Positions 45,451 to 57,340 of a stretch of DNA of 64,000 bases are shown in pieces; the first letter of the stretch is position 1; each line of letters opens with the position of its first letter. The stretch comes from Castanea sativa (Eukaryota > Streptophyta > Magnoliopsida > Fagales > Fagaceae). A program made the position numbers and the translations under genes. The stretch lies in assembly GCF_040712315.1 (NCBI RefSeq), contig NC_134013.1, positions 45,783,501 through 45,847,500 of the forward strand, read 5' to 3'. Under the pieces are notes generated by a model. That model saw only the letters and a list, made by a program, of their open reading frames with translations, had not been told where the DNA came from and made no database searches.

Positions 45451-48316
45451 TTAAGGATCATATTGACGATTTTCAAGTTCAAGGCTCCTGATCCTTTCCT
45501 CTAAAGTTCTTTTGGTAGCATCAGCAGCTTCCATTCTATGTGCCTGAAAAGTCAACAGAATCAGGTTTTAGTTCCACCATCAAGCATCGTTCAAGCAAGA
45601 GATACTCAGAAAGCAACATGGCATACCCAGATCGAATCATTGAGTACATATTAAAAGGATTAAGTGCGAGCCAATGATTGCAAGCCTCCAATCATCCGCA
45701 TGCTTTCCTCCACAAGATCCACATCAACCTGAAGCACAAATTGGCCTAATTAAGAGCCACTCAATAAGCCAAGAAGAAATAAGGACAAAGAACTACAAAT
45801 TCAAGAACACACTAGATCGGGTCAAGGAACATTTGGAGTATGCTCTAGCCTAGTTAGAGACATGTAACTATACTTTCCATCAGGATTCATCACATCATAT
45901 TACAATGCCGAAAAATGAGGATAAGTCTCCATGAAAGAACTGGAGGAACTACTAGCATGATGAGGAGAAGGAATTTCTTCCTCTTCATCTTCCTCTTCCT
46001 CTCCTTCAGAAGGTAGAGGCTAAAAATCCAACATGCATGTTTTTTCACCATGCAGAAATATGGAAAAAGAATTTGTAAGATGAAGATTTGACTTTAGAAA
46101 GGAAAAGAAGTATCGTTCAGCCAACCAAGAAACCTTGCAGATGAGTTTGAATAAATTTAGAATAAATTCTTGCTGTTCTTGGAACAACGAAGCCCCGCAC
46201 AGGCCTGAGCAATCTCTTCATCACTCAGAAAGTCAGCTAACCAAATGGAGGCACAAGGAGGAATCAAAATTGTTGTAGGAGGATGCACATGATGAACTTG
46301 GTGTAGCACCCGATCACGAAGATACCAATACCTTCCATGCCCACATTCAAACAATGCCTGACAACCATTTAGCTCCAAAACTTGTTCACACTCTGCATAC
46401 ACCTCACATCTAGCCCAAGGATCCAAATACATCTGAAAAATCACAAAGGAACCTAGAATGAGAAAAGACCAAACCATAGTCAAGCACCAAAGATCCCGTG
46501 CAAAAAAAGGGGAAGAAGAAGAAGGACTTGCATCATCAGCAGTCAAATTATCAATCATAAAATGCTAAATTTCCAAAGAACACTTGGAGGTCACTAATGA
46601 ACGATACTGGGGCAACCAAGAGAGAAATCTAAGAAAAATGCCAACAACTTCCTCCCGGCTTTCAGGACCAACCCCAAAGTACTTATACATCTAGACCTGA
46701 AAATTGCCACAACACCATTACTACAAAGACAAAATAATTTTCCAAAACCTGCACATAGCCCAAAAAAAATCCCAAACCTCACTTGCCATACAAATGGAAC
46801 CCCACCTAAGCTTGAAAGACTTCGCTTAGAGACTTGGGTCATGAAATGCATTAGAGTAGCATAGGCCATGCCGCCCTAGTCATAATTCCGAATTTGTCCA
46901 ATTTTTCTCAAGCTTTCTAGGTAGCGCAAATCCACGTACTGCCTAAATCTGGACATAAGAGAGTTCCAATAAAAAGAAGCATGAACATACGAGCACCTTT
47001 TGCTGTAGTCTCACAATGAGGAATATTTTCACATAGCCAAGACAAAGGGATATTGTACTCCTCATTCTTGATGGCACTACACCTAGAAGTTTCTTGAGTT
47101 CAGCTGAAATTAGGGAATCATTGACAAGAATTCTTTCATCACCCTATCTTAGACCGGTGATAACAGAGAAGTCATAAGGTGTCAACATTACCTCCCTACC
47201 TGGAAAGTGGAAGGTACCTATAGTGTCCCAAAAGCATTCTGCCAAGGCAAGAAGTAACTGAAGATTTTTGTATTCATGTGCCTCATGATTTAACAAAGCT
47301 TCAAAGAAAGTGCCAAAGCCTGCTTCATTGATGATGTTTTTGATGCTAGGAGACGATGCTGCCTATGCATTTTTTAACATATCGAGACTGCCTCAACTCT
47401 TGAGGCTCTGCAACACAAAAGTTTAGCTCATCAATTTCCATGAACAAACTACATGTCCAATAAAAATTTTCCATGACCAAACCCACATCACAAAAAAAAA
47501 AAAAAAAAAATGCCCCACCAAAATTTCACCACAATCAAAATTCTTCACATATCCATACACAATTACCAAATTTCTTCCATAGCCATGAAAACAAAAAAGT
47601 TCCTACATTTCCAAAATAGCAAAAAATTCCCATAAGCTCATGCCCATGCACAAATAAATTCTTACATGGCCAAAACCATAATCACAAAAAATTTTCCAAG
47701 AACCAACATCACATGGCCAACAAATTTTTCATAATCAAAATTTCATGCCCATAAATTTTTCCCATGCCCAAAAATTTTACATACTCATGCCCACAAAATT
47801 TTGCCATGTCCATAAAACAAAGTTTACATATGCCAATAAACTTTTCTCATATACATTATGAACACATTCACATAGGCCTATCATAAATTTTACACAATGC
47901 CAATACTCCCAAAATTCAAACCAAAATTCATTCAACAACATCACAATCTACCTACATTGTCAAAATTCCATAAGCCACCATCATTGTCCAAATTGTATCA
48001 TGATCAAAGAAAAAAAAACAATACTTCAAGAATGCGCCAAAGCCAACATTTTTCAACATAACCAATCACACAATGCCCCAAATTTCAAACAACCAAAATG
48101 ACAATATCTCACCATGAAAATTTCAATGAAACATGCAACAACATCTTCCTAAGCAAGGAAACCCAAAGAAAAACTCACCTTGGTGTCTACATGACAATAT
48201 GGAGCATGGGTCCTAGGGTCTTGAAGAAGTCCATCCTCATCATGCCAATCAAATGTTGGATCATATTTCTTACCATGAAAGGCAAGAAAAGAAGGTCCCT
48301 TGGAAGAAGAAGCCAT
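45451..48316 (-). pseudogene. T1 antisense gene 2: multi-exon plant mobile domain protein
   Basis: It runs against T1. Exon 1 48179-48316 (MASSSKGPSFLAFHGKKYDP) ends in AAG|GTGAGT. Exon 2 46783-47407, after TTGTGTTGCAG, reads IKNIINEAGFGTFFEALLNH, then FWDTIGTFHFPGREVMLTPY and DFSVITGLR, the PMD signature, and ends PFVWQ|GTGAGG. Exon 3 about 46134-46696, after TTTTCAG, reads MYKYFGVGPESREEVVGIF, SWLPQYRSLVTSKCSLEI, LDPWARCEVYAECEQVLELN. Exon 4 about 45830-46019 is acidic (PSEGEEEEDEEEE). Exon 5 45627-45728 reads VDVDLVEESMRMIGGLQSLA. Exon 6 45451-45543 is coiled-coil-like (KRTLEERIRSLELENRQYDP, stop). Introns of 771, 86, about 114 and 83 bp keep phase 0; the exon 4 end is unresolved. Exons carry stops of C-to-T type and indels near 47080 and 46900. 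Confidence 0.72.
47408..48178 (-). other. Intron 1 of antisense gene 2
   Basis: GTGAGT...TTGTGTTGCAG on the - strand. AT-rich, with many degenerate CCATGCCCAAAAATTTT words on + between 47450 and 47960 and an A run of about 19 at 47489. No coding signal. Confidence 0.65.
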
Positions 48317-49133
48317 CTTGATGAAAAGGAAAATGGGTTTAGAAAATGGGTTTTAGCAAAAATGGACGTGTGGTGAAAATGCTCAAAACACAAGGATCTA
48401 CAGAAATATTGATAGAGATGGATGAGGTAAGGTTAAGAAGCTTAGAAAAGTATTTTTTTGTAAGAACAAAATGGTGAAATGAAGAAGGAAAATCAAGGGG
48501 AAGAAGAAGGTGAATAGTGACAATGGAGGAAAAGAAGTTGATGAAGGATGAAGTAAAAAAGAAACAGGAAGAGACAAGGAAGTGGGGGGCCAAAATTTCA
48601 GCCCCCACACTTAAACTCAGCCAAAGAGCTAAGTCAACTCAGTCAAACTAAGTTGACTCAGTCAATCCCAAAAAAAACAAAAAAAACAAAAATTGCCAAT
48701 TCAAAGCTCTCAAGTATCTTTCAAACTCCAAATTTTTAATTCAAAACCTTCATTCCCCAAAAAAAAAAAAAATTCCACATTCTCAATGCCAAATTATTTA
48801 AATTCAAATCTTTGGTTTTCTAAATTTCAAGAAAAAATTCAAACCCCAGACTTCATGATCAAAATTTCAAGCCTTAATTCTCAAAATTCCAAAACTCAAA
48901 ATTTTAGATTTCAAGTCAAAATCTCAAAGTATCAAAATTTTAAATGTCAATTTCAAAACTTCCAAGTTTCAAAAATCAAATGTTTCCCAAAAATAGAATC
49001 TTTTGTCAATTAAACTTTTCTTGATAAAGTTCAAATCAAGGAGTATATGAAAATCACACATCTTAAAAACAGTAGTACCACAGAGCACTCATCAGTTAAA
49101 GTCTAAATTCCAAATTTTGACTTTGGCAGCCAA
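48317..49133. other. T1 region upstream of antisense gene 2
   Basis: No gene. 48690-49015 is a low-complexity stretch of TTCAAAATTCCAAA-like words. Relative to antisense gene 2 this is the promoter side; no TATA box can be singled out with confidence. Confidence 0.5.
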
Positions 49134-49545
49134 CAGTTCAAGATCGAAGTAGAGAAGCCCTTTGATCGACATTTCAACAGTTCAAGATCGAAGTAGAGAA
49201 GCTCTTTGATCAACATTTCAACAGTTCAGATCGAAGTAGAGAAGCTCTTTGATCGACATTTCAACAGTTCAAGATCAAAGTAGAGAAGCTCTTTGATCGA
49301 CATTTCAACAGTTTAGATCAAAGTAAAGACAGTTCAGATCAAAGTAAAGAAGCCCTTTGATCTACATTTCAACAGTTCAGATCGAAGTAGAGAAGCCATT
49401 TGATTGACATTTCAACATTTCAAGATCGAAGTAGAGAAGCCTTTGATTGACATTTCAACAATTCAGATCGAAGTAGATAAGCCCTTTTGATCGACATTTC
49501 AACATTTCAGATCGAGGTAGAGAAGCCCCTTGATCGCCTTTCTTC
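49134..49545 (+). repeat. Tandem array of about 44 bp, ten units
   Basis: Unit CAGTTCAAGATCGAAGTAGA then GAAGCCCTTTGATCGACATTTCAA. Starts at about 49134, 49178, 49222, 49265, 49309, a short unit near 49330, then 49373, 49416, 49459 and 49502. Decayed relatives (AAGGTTGAGAAGCCCTTTGGTTACC) continue to about 49770. It lies just upstream of the polypurine tract and 3' LTR. Confidence 0.9.
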
Positions 49546-49978
49546 AAGCTCCAAGGTTGAGAAGCCCTTTGGTTACCTTTCGTCAAGATTGAGATTAAGA
49601 AGCCCCTTGGTTTTAGACAGCTCCGGTTTCAAGATTGAGAAGCCTTTTGATTAATTTAATTCAAGTTTCAAGGTTGAGAAGACCTTGGTTACCTTTCGTC
49701 AAGGTTGAGAAGCCCTTTGGTCACAGAAAATTCCATTTTCAAGATCAAGATTAAAAAGCCTCTTGGTCACCCCACTTGTTAACAATCATTTCCAGAGTCA
49801 TCAACTATCAGCTAAGTCAAGTATTTTCATTGTTTTTCAAAAGATAAGGCACTAGTTTTATGTTCTGAAGATTTAGGTTCGAGGGCTAGGTAATCTTTGA
49901 AAATTTAACCTCAATTAAATCATGGTCGCTAAAATTAGTGTCTTTGTTTTACATTGACATTCACTTTCCAAGCTCTGT
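49546..49978 (+). other. T1 3' untranslated end
   Basis: Degenerate relatives of the 44-bp repeat to about 49770, then unique AT-rich sequence. No gene. Confidence 0.6.
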
Positions 49979-49993
49979 CAATGAGGGGCATTT
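49979..49993 (+). other. T1 polypurine tract
   Basis: CAATGAGGGGCATTT directly before the 3' LTR start TGTAGACACTC. Short and interrupted, but correctly placed. Confidence 0.65.
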
Positions 49994-52161
49994 TGTAGAC
50001 ACTCGATTTTGCACCTATGAATTAATCAAGGAAGATGACTGGAATGACCATCCATGTACCCCAAAAATTATGATTGCATTACATGCATCATTTTTTTCTT
50101 GCATTGCATGCATCAATTTATTCATAGCATATCATAAAAATGATCTTGAGATAATAACGGTCGCAATGATTTGTCCGGTTTTTAAATTGAACCATCAGAT
50201 CAAAAGATATCGCATGATCAAGTTTGCATGGTCAACATGCATTGTGTCTAAGAAGATTCGACCACGCATGATTAATTTAAATTAATTCTAATTGGTTAAA
50301 CAATTAAAATTAATTAAATAATCTAAACTTTATCAAGATTTATTTTAGGGATTTATCTACAAGATAATTGTTCCTAAAAAGTTTGAATTATTCAGAAAAG
50401 AGATAAAAAAAAATCATAGATTAAGGATGAAGACACGTCTAGGTACAAAGACCAGATCAAAAAACCCTAGAAAGAGAGTCCAAAACACACCTGAACACGA
50501 AAGTGCGTTCGGTGTCCAAAAGCACCATTCGGAACTTTTGGAGTGCCGAATTGGCTCCTTTTGGGCTTTGGCCCAACGCCTTTCAAGTGACGATAAAGCA
50601 CACCCTATTTGATATTTTTGCAAAAGGATGAGTCCCAATTCGCGTTCTACACATCAGAGCTATTTTTTAGAGTCTTCTAGCCTCTATAAATAGAGACTGG
50701 ATCTTATATTTTAGAGACTTTTTTTTGGTGCTCTTAGAGGCACATGTTTTTAGACTCTCCAAGTGCTTATATTTGCTGAGCCTCTCTGATATTTGCTACC
50801 AAAATTAGGGTTTGTAGGATTCAAAGATAATTGAATAAATTTCTTTGAACCCTAAAACATCATTTCAAGAACAATGAGTGCTCTATGCAAGAGGTTGTTT
50901 TCGATCACCCTATTCGTTTTTCTCTTTTATGGTTCTTGTTTATGATGATGCATGTTTTTATCAATAACATGAATTGCTAATCATTGTTTTGTTAAAGCAT
51001 GATCTTGTTTTTTCTTTTTTATATAATTGTTGTGATGTCTTTCTTGATTCCAATAATCTTCATATAACTAGTTCTTTTTTCTTAAACAAAAATGGATATG
51101 CATCTTTCTTAGATGTAGATCTGAATTTTTCTCAGTCAAAAATGGATCTGCATTCTGAATTTTTCTCAAATCAAAAACTGATTTGTATCTTTCTTAGATA
51201 CAAATTTGGTTTTTCTTTAATATATGCAGATTTTGAAGCAAAGAAAAAGATTATGCACAGTTGTATTCATGATTTTTTGTTTTATTTAGTTCATGTAGCA
51301 TAAATTTATGTTATGGGTGAAATTCTCTTCATAAAAAAAAAATCTTTTCCATATTTTTGAACATATAAAAAACAGTTCTGATTTTTCTGTTATCAAAATC
51401 CATTTTTTTTTAATCAGCATAACTGATCTTTTACCAAGTTGAAACTATTCTTTATTTTTTTTTTTTCAAAAACAAATCTGATTTTTCCAAACTAAAAACC
51501 ACACCAAAACAAATCTGAATTTTCTATCCAAAAACCATTTTTTCTTCTTATTACAAAACAGATCTGGCATTTTTGACAAACTAAAATCATTTTTTTTTTA
51601 TCACTAAAACAGGATATGAATTTTTTCCTATAAAAAAAAACAGATATGAATTTTTTTAATCTAAGAAGAGGATGCATTCATACATAAATTTGTGTGATTT
51701 AATTTTGTGTATATACAACATGTCATTCATAGCCTGTATATATAGTACATGGTCACAAGAGTCTAGAAGACTAGACTCTGATTAGGCAGAATGGGTGCCT
51801 AACACCTTCCCATTTTGTAACCTAACCTCTAGATTTAGGTCTTTGGATAAGTAGATCTAAGCCTTGTCTTTATTTTATTTTGGGTAGAATGTAACTAGGA
51901 CAAAAAGTCATGTAATTATTTGGTAGTTTGTAACTAGGACCTAAAGCCATGTAATTTTTCAATTTTCAATTATGTATTTTATTATTCAATCATTGAGAAG
52001 AACAATTCAGTCATGTATATTATATTTATTTTTCTTATTTTTTTGTATAAAAAAAAAATAAGTGGCGACTTCACACCACTTACCCAAAAAGAGAGGTGCC
52101 CTAAAAAACACTCCAAAAATCTCTTTTTTTTTTAGAGGCCCTTTTGGGGTGGTCTCTCACA
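49994..52161 (+). repeat. T1 3' LTR
   Basis: TGTAGACACTCGATTTTG to GGTCTCTCACA, 2168 bp, followed by TAAGG. Compared with the 5' LTR it lacks about 105 bp near 50315 (the GTGTCTAAAATAGGATTGC stretch) and carries extra sequence near 52060. No gene; ORFs to 115 codons follow the repeat. Confidence 0.95.
50695..50702 (+). promoter_or_regulatory. Candidate TATA box of the T1 LTR
   Basis: TATAAATA inside the near-palindrome CTCTATAAATAGAG. It is conserved in T2 (62412-62419) and altered to TATTAATA in the 5' LTR (21616-21623). Confidence 0.6.
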
Positions 52162-53434
52162 TAAGGGTTATTTATTCTCTAATCATAAAGAAAACAAAGT
52201 GTTTGTTAGCACCAATGCCAAATTTTTGGAGGATGATTATGTGAATAATTTTAATCCTAGGAGTAAAGTTGTCTTAGCTGAAATAGATGAACCTGTAATT
52301 GAACAACCAATGCATGAAACTAGGGATGATGTGGTTGTATAAGATACACCACAAGATATTACTCATGAGATGGCTAGTACACAGGAGCCTCATCGTAGTG
52401 GGAGAATTGTTCGGCCACCTATAATGAAACTAGGGATGATGTGGTTGTATAAGATACACCACAAGATATTACTCATGAGATGGCTAGTACACAGGAGCCT
52501 CATCGTAGTGGGAGAATTGTTCGGCCACCTATAAGATTTATAGGTTTGAGAGAAACTTATGAAGCTATCCCAGAAGAGGCTGAATCTGATCCTTACACTT
52601 ATGAAGAGGCAATGAATGATATAGATGCACAGCATTGGGTCCAAGCTATGAAATCTAAATTGGATTCTATGTATTCCAATCAAGTATGGGATCTTGTAAA
52701 GGCGCCTAAAGACATTAAACCTGTTGGTTGCAAATGGGTTTACAAGAGGAAGAGAGGGATAGATAGAAATGTTGAAATCTTTAAAGTAAGACTAGTGGCG
52801 AAAGGGTGTACACAAACAAAAGGTATTGATTATGAGAAAACTTTTTTGCCAGTAACCATGATAAAATCTATCAGAATTCTCTTATCCATTGCTGCTTATT
52901 ATGATTATGAGATTTGACAAATGGATATCAAGACTGCATTTCTTAATGACAATCTTGAAGAAGAAAGGCCTAAGACTCTTAAGGAAGAAAATATGATTAG
53001 ACAAGTCCCCTATGCTTCTGCAGTGGAAAGTCTCATGTATCCCATGCTATGTACTAGACCGGATATCTGTTATTCAGTTGGCATGGTTAGCCAATATCAA
53101 TCAAATCTAGGACTTAAACATTGGCATGTTATAAAGCATATTCTCAAGTATCTAAGGAGAACGAGAGATTATATGCTTGTTTACCATTGTGAGGATTTGA
53201 TACCTAATGGTTATACAGATTCAGATTTTCAGTCAGATCTTGATTTTAGAAAATCCACTTTAGGTTGTGTGTTCACCTTGGGAGGTGGAGCCATAAGTTG
53301 GAAGAGTATTAAGCAATCTTGTATTGTTGACTCCACCATGAAAGCTGAATATGTTGCTGCTTGTGAAATGGCAAAGGAAGTTGTTTGGCTCAAGAAATTC
53401 ATTTTTGATCTTGGTGTTGTGAGAATGGAGTAAG
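52162..53434 (+). pseudogene. C1 integrase end, RT remnant and RNase H (downstream of T1)
   Basis: Continues C1 as KGYLFYSNHKENKVFVSTNA. A perfect 110-bp duplication (52314-52533) then shifts the frame. RT resumes (HWVQAMKSKLDSMYSNQVWD, GCKWVYKRKRGIDRNVEIFK, KGIDYEKTFLPV, QMDIKTAFLNDNLEE) and jumps near 52962 to RPKTLKEENMIRQVPYASAV, losing about 480 bp including the YVDD active site. RNase H is recognisable: GYTDSDFQSDLDFRKSTLGC, VDSTMKAEYVAACEMAKEVV (the Glu is Lys). Cut at GVVRME by C4; the next residues QVPITLF are at 59931 on. Confidence 0.88.
52314..52533 (+). repeat. Perfect 110-bp tandem duplication in C1
   Basis: 52314-52423 and 52424-52533 are identical base for base. 110 is not a multiple of three, so the copy breaks the frame. 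The single-copy sequence is found in C2 and C4. Confidence 0.97.
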
Positions 53435-54404
53435 TGTTAGGATGTGTGCCCTTAAATCCTATTGTATGACGCTATGTATGACTTAATGTTGCGATTAATA
53501 TTGTTTTATTATTATCTAAAAATAATGGTAATATGAATATTGGGACATTATAATATAGTCCATGAGATGCATAGTATGTGATTTATGTGATTTAGTCACA
53601 GAAGATATAAATCACAAGTTCTTTGTAAACTCAGAATTTTAGTTTGTGGTCGGTGATGAAATTGGGCATTTCATCTGCGAAGACTATAATGTATCAACTA
53701 AGATGATTTGTCTTGATTATGGAAATTGAGATTTCTAGTTGGTATGTTGATATATGAGATTTATTATAGAACTGGACTGGACTGGTGTGAGATTTATTAT
53801 TCTCCTAACGACTGTCAAATGAATAATAAACTCACGACTTCTATTTATATGAACTCTTAATCTTGAGAGGATAATGGACCTGATCATGAAGTGTAGGTTG
53901 CTTTGATATAAAATATTCCCATGAGATAAGTTTAATGAGTATTTATTTAGAGAGTTAGGCCTAACCACTTTGGTAAGAAGTTACTAAAGTATATATTTAT
54001 GAAATTGGATTTCATAAATATATGATGAACAACTTTACAGGATTAAACCGGGTACTCAAGGAATTAAGATGTAGTAATCTTCAAAGTGACAGTCTACATT
54101 TATGACTTTGTATTACTATGAATATTTTATGAAGGGGTTGCATATACAATAAAATCTTGGGATATAATATACAAATAAGGCCTAGAGTTCAACTATATTT
54201 ATATAGTGGCATTAAATATAGTTAATGGTAACTTTGGACTTGTCAAGAGTTGACAGAAAAACCTAAGGCCCATTGGAGCTAGTGTTTTATTGGTCCCTTT
54301 TGGTCCCACACCAAGTCACACACTTAAGCCTAATTGTAAAGGCCCAAAAGGCCAGCCCAATTAGATAATCAGTTAGATACAAAGGGAGATACATACAGAA
54401 TTTT
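53435..54404 (+). repeat. LTR-A (5' LTR of C4), truncated and internally deleted
   Basis: Starts TGTTAGGATGTGTGCCC. About 175 bp is missing near 53909, where TTTGATATA runs into AAATATTCCC. It ends after CATACAGAATTTT and fuses to pol. Confidence 0.9.
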
Positions 54405-55988
54405 TTAACTCCATATAAGCATGAATTATATAATTCTCAATTAGATAATAACTCTCATGTAAAATCATTAAAGAGAAAGTTTTCTTCTAGTAATGCATAT
54501 CTTTGGCACTTGCGTTTGGGTCATATTAATTCAAATAGAATTCAGAGACTGATCAAAGATGGACTCTTAAAGCCCATGGACTTTGATGAATTTCCAATTT
54601 GTGAATTTTTTTTGGAGGGTAAAATGACCAAACAACCTTTTAATACAAAAGGTAGAAGAGCCCAAGAGTTGCTTGAATTAATTCATACGGATGTATGTGG
54701 TCCTATGTCAACCCATGCAAAAGGAGGTTATGAGAACTTCATCACTTTTACGAATGATTACTCAAGATATGGTTATGTGTACCTAATGAGACGGAAGTCC
54801 GAAGCCTATGACAAGTTCAAAGAGTTTAGAGTTGAAGTTGAGAATTAATTAGGTAGACGCATAAAGGTCATTCGATCTGATCCAGGTGGCGAATACCTTT
54901 TTGGGGATTTCAAGGATTACCTAATTCAAAATGGGATTATATCCCAATTGACTGCACCTGGAACTCCTCAACATCATGGTGTAGTGGAAAGAAGAAATAT
55001 GACTCTTTTGGAAATGGTTAGGTCCATGATGAGTTATTCAACTTTACCAGTTTCCTTTTGGGGATATGCACTTAAAACTGCAATGCATATTTTGAATTTG
55101 GTTCCATCGAAATCTGTTCCTAACTCACCCAAGGAACTGTGGAGTGGGCGCAAGCCTAGTATGAAATATCTTCACATTTGGGGATGTCCAGCACATGTTT
55201 TGAAAGGGAAGTCTGATAAGTTGGAAGAAAAAACAAAAGTATGCATGTTTTTAGGGTATTCAAAGGAAACTAAGGGTTATTTATTCTATAATCGTAAGGA
55301 TAACAAAGTGTTTGTTAGTACCCATGCCAAATTTTTGGAAGATGATTATGTGAATAACTTTAATCCTAGGAATAAAGTTGTTTTGGCTTAAATAGATGAA
55401 CCTATAGTTGAACAACCAATGGATGAAACTAGGGATGATGTGGTTGTATTAGATACACAACAAGATACTACTCATGAGATGTCTAGTACACAGATGCCTC
55501 ATCGTAGTGGGAGAATTGTTCGGCATCCTATAAGATTTATAGATTTGGTAGAAACTTATGAAGCTATCTTAGAAGAGGCTGAATCACATCCCTACACTTA
55601 TGAGGAAGCAATAAATGATATAAATGCACATCATTGAGTCTAAGCTATGAAATTTGAATTGGATTCTATGAATTCCAATCATGTGTGGGATCTTGTAAAG
55701 GCACCTAACGACATTAAACTAGTTGGTTGCAAATGGGTTTATAAGATGAAGAGAGGGATAGATGGAAAGGTTGAAACCTCTAAAGCAAGACTAGTGGCGA
55801 AAGGGTATACAAAAAAAGAAGGCATTGACTATGATGAAACTTTTTCACTAGTAGCCATGCTTAAGTCTATCAGAATTCTCTTATCCATTGCAGCTCATTA
55901 TGATTATGAGATCTGGCAAATGGATGTCAAGACTGCATTTCTTAATAGCAATCTTGAAGAAAAAATCTACATGTTGCAACTGGAAGGT
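54405..55988 (+). pseudogene. C4 integrase and RT, 5' part
   Basis: One frame with nonsense mutations only. GAG-pre-integrase zinc domain (WHLRLGHINSNRIQRLIKDG), with CEFFLEGKM where the second Cys is Phe. Core: HTDVCGPMSTHAKGGYENFI, FTNDYSRYGYVYL, GTPQHHGVVERRNMTLLEMV. Then the linker and RT with RLVAKGYTKKEGIDYDETF intact, MDVKTAFLNSNLEEKIYMLQ. Stops near 54846, 55389, 55635 and 55641. Cut after LEG by the solo LTR. Confidence 0.88.
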
Positions 55989-57340
55989 TGTTGGGGTTTA
56001 TGCCCTAAAATCCAATTTATTGGCATGTCATAAATAATTAAATTGTTTAATTATATGAGACTATTTATAAATGAACTAATGGGACATTATCTTGGTCCAT
56101 GAGATGCATGGTATGTGATTTATATGATTTAGTCACAGAAGATGTAAATCACAAGTACCTTGTAAACTCAAAATGTAGTTCGTAGTCGGTGATGAAATTT
56201 AGCGTTTTATCTGCGAAGACTATAACATATCAACTAAGATGATTTGTCTTGATCATGGAAATAAAGATTTCTAGTTGGTATGTTGATATGTTTTAAGAGT
56301 TAAGACATATTGAACTGGACCGCTATGAGATTTATTATTCTCCTAATGACTGTCAAATGAATAATAAATCTCATGACTTCTATTTACATCAACCCTAAAT
56401 CCTGAGAGAATAATGGACCTGATCATGAGATGTAGGTTGCTTTGATATATCAGGAGTGAGATCTATTAGTCACGGTCGAAATCTCAGTATGTTGGGCAGC
56501 CACATTTAGTGTTGATGGAACATATATTCTCAAGATGGAATTCATAGTCTCTTAATGGAGATACAAAATATTCCCTTGAGATAAGTTTAATGGGTTTAGT
56601 TATTTAGAGAGTTGGGCCCAACCACTTTAGTAAGAAGTTACTAAAGTATATATTTATGGAATTGAATTTTATAAATATATAATGAATAACTTAAAGGATT
56701 AAATAGGGTACTCAAGGATTAAGATGTAGTAATTTTCAAAGTGTCTGTCTACATCCATGACTTTGTATTACTATGAATTTTTTATGAAGGGGTTGCATGT
56801 ATAATAAAGTCTTGGGATATGATTTATAGATAAGGCCTAGAGTGCAACTATATTTATATAGTGGTATTAAATATAGTTAATGGTAACTTTGGACCTGTCA
56901 AAAGTTGACAGAAAAGCCCAAGGCCCATTGGAGCTAGTGTCTTATTGGTCCATTTTGGTCCCATTCCAAGCCACACACAAGAACCCAATTGGAATGGTCC
57001 AAAAGGCTAGCCCAATTAGATAATCAGTTATATATAAGGAGAGAAACATACAGAATTTTATTATGGGTTTTCAGAAGTCTCTTATTCTCTCCTTTAAAAC
57101 TGATTGAGAGAACACACATCTTGGGCGTTAGTGGAATTAGAGTGAAGATTGAAAGTGTTCCTAAGTGCTTCTGATCTTCGGTTTTGAAATTCACCGCTCC
57201 AAGGTACGCTTTCTTGTTCTCTAATTCTAAAACTTACATAGTACATGTTATTAATTGTGAATGAAGTAGATCCGTTAATTTTTCGCTGCGCATGTTTTGT
57301 ATGAGATACAAACACATATTTTTCATGTGTTTTTCCAATA
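55989..57340 (+). repeat. Solo LTR-A in C4 pol, target duplication AAGGT
   Basis: TGTTGGGGTTTATGCCC to TTTTTCCAATA, 1352 bp. AAGGT at 55984-55988 and 57341-57345. It carries the alternative U3 start shared with 19198. The final CA is TA. Confidence 0.95.

Larger units (their letters stand above)
20819..52161 (+). mobile_element. T1: Tat/Ogre-lineage Ty3/gypsy element with antisense genes
   Basis: Two LTRs of about 2.2 kb (20819-23010, 49994-52161) open with TGTAGACACTC, and a perfect TAAGG duplication (20814-20818, 52162-52166) flanks the element inside C1. The order is primer site, leader, gag, protease, acidic spacer, RT, RNase H, a second archaeal-type RNase H, integrase, then a 7-kb 3' region with two antisense PMD-like genes, a 44-bp tandem array and a polypurine tract. 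Total span is 31.3 kb. Removing three insertions (24173-25600, 26454-27460, 32003-41254) leaves about 19.6 kb, in the range of Ogre-like elements. All genes are decayed. Confidence 0.93.

Noticed and set aside
49134..49545. CRISPR-like array
   Set aside because: Units are contiguous with no unique spacers, vary in sequence, and sit in a plant retrotransposon.
50974..51677. ORFs in the T1 3' LTR
   Set aside because: Phe/Lys/Ile-rich readings of AT-rich LTR repeats, not conserved between the LTR copies.
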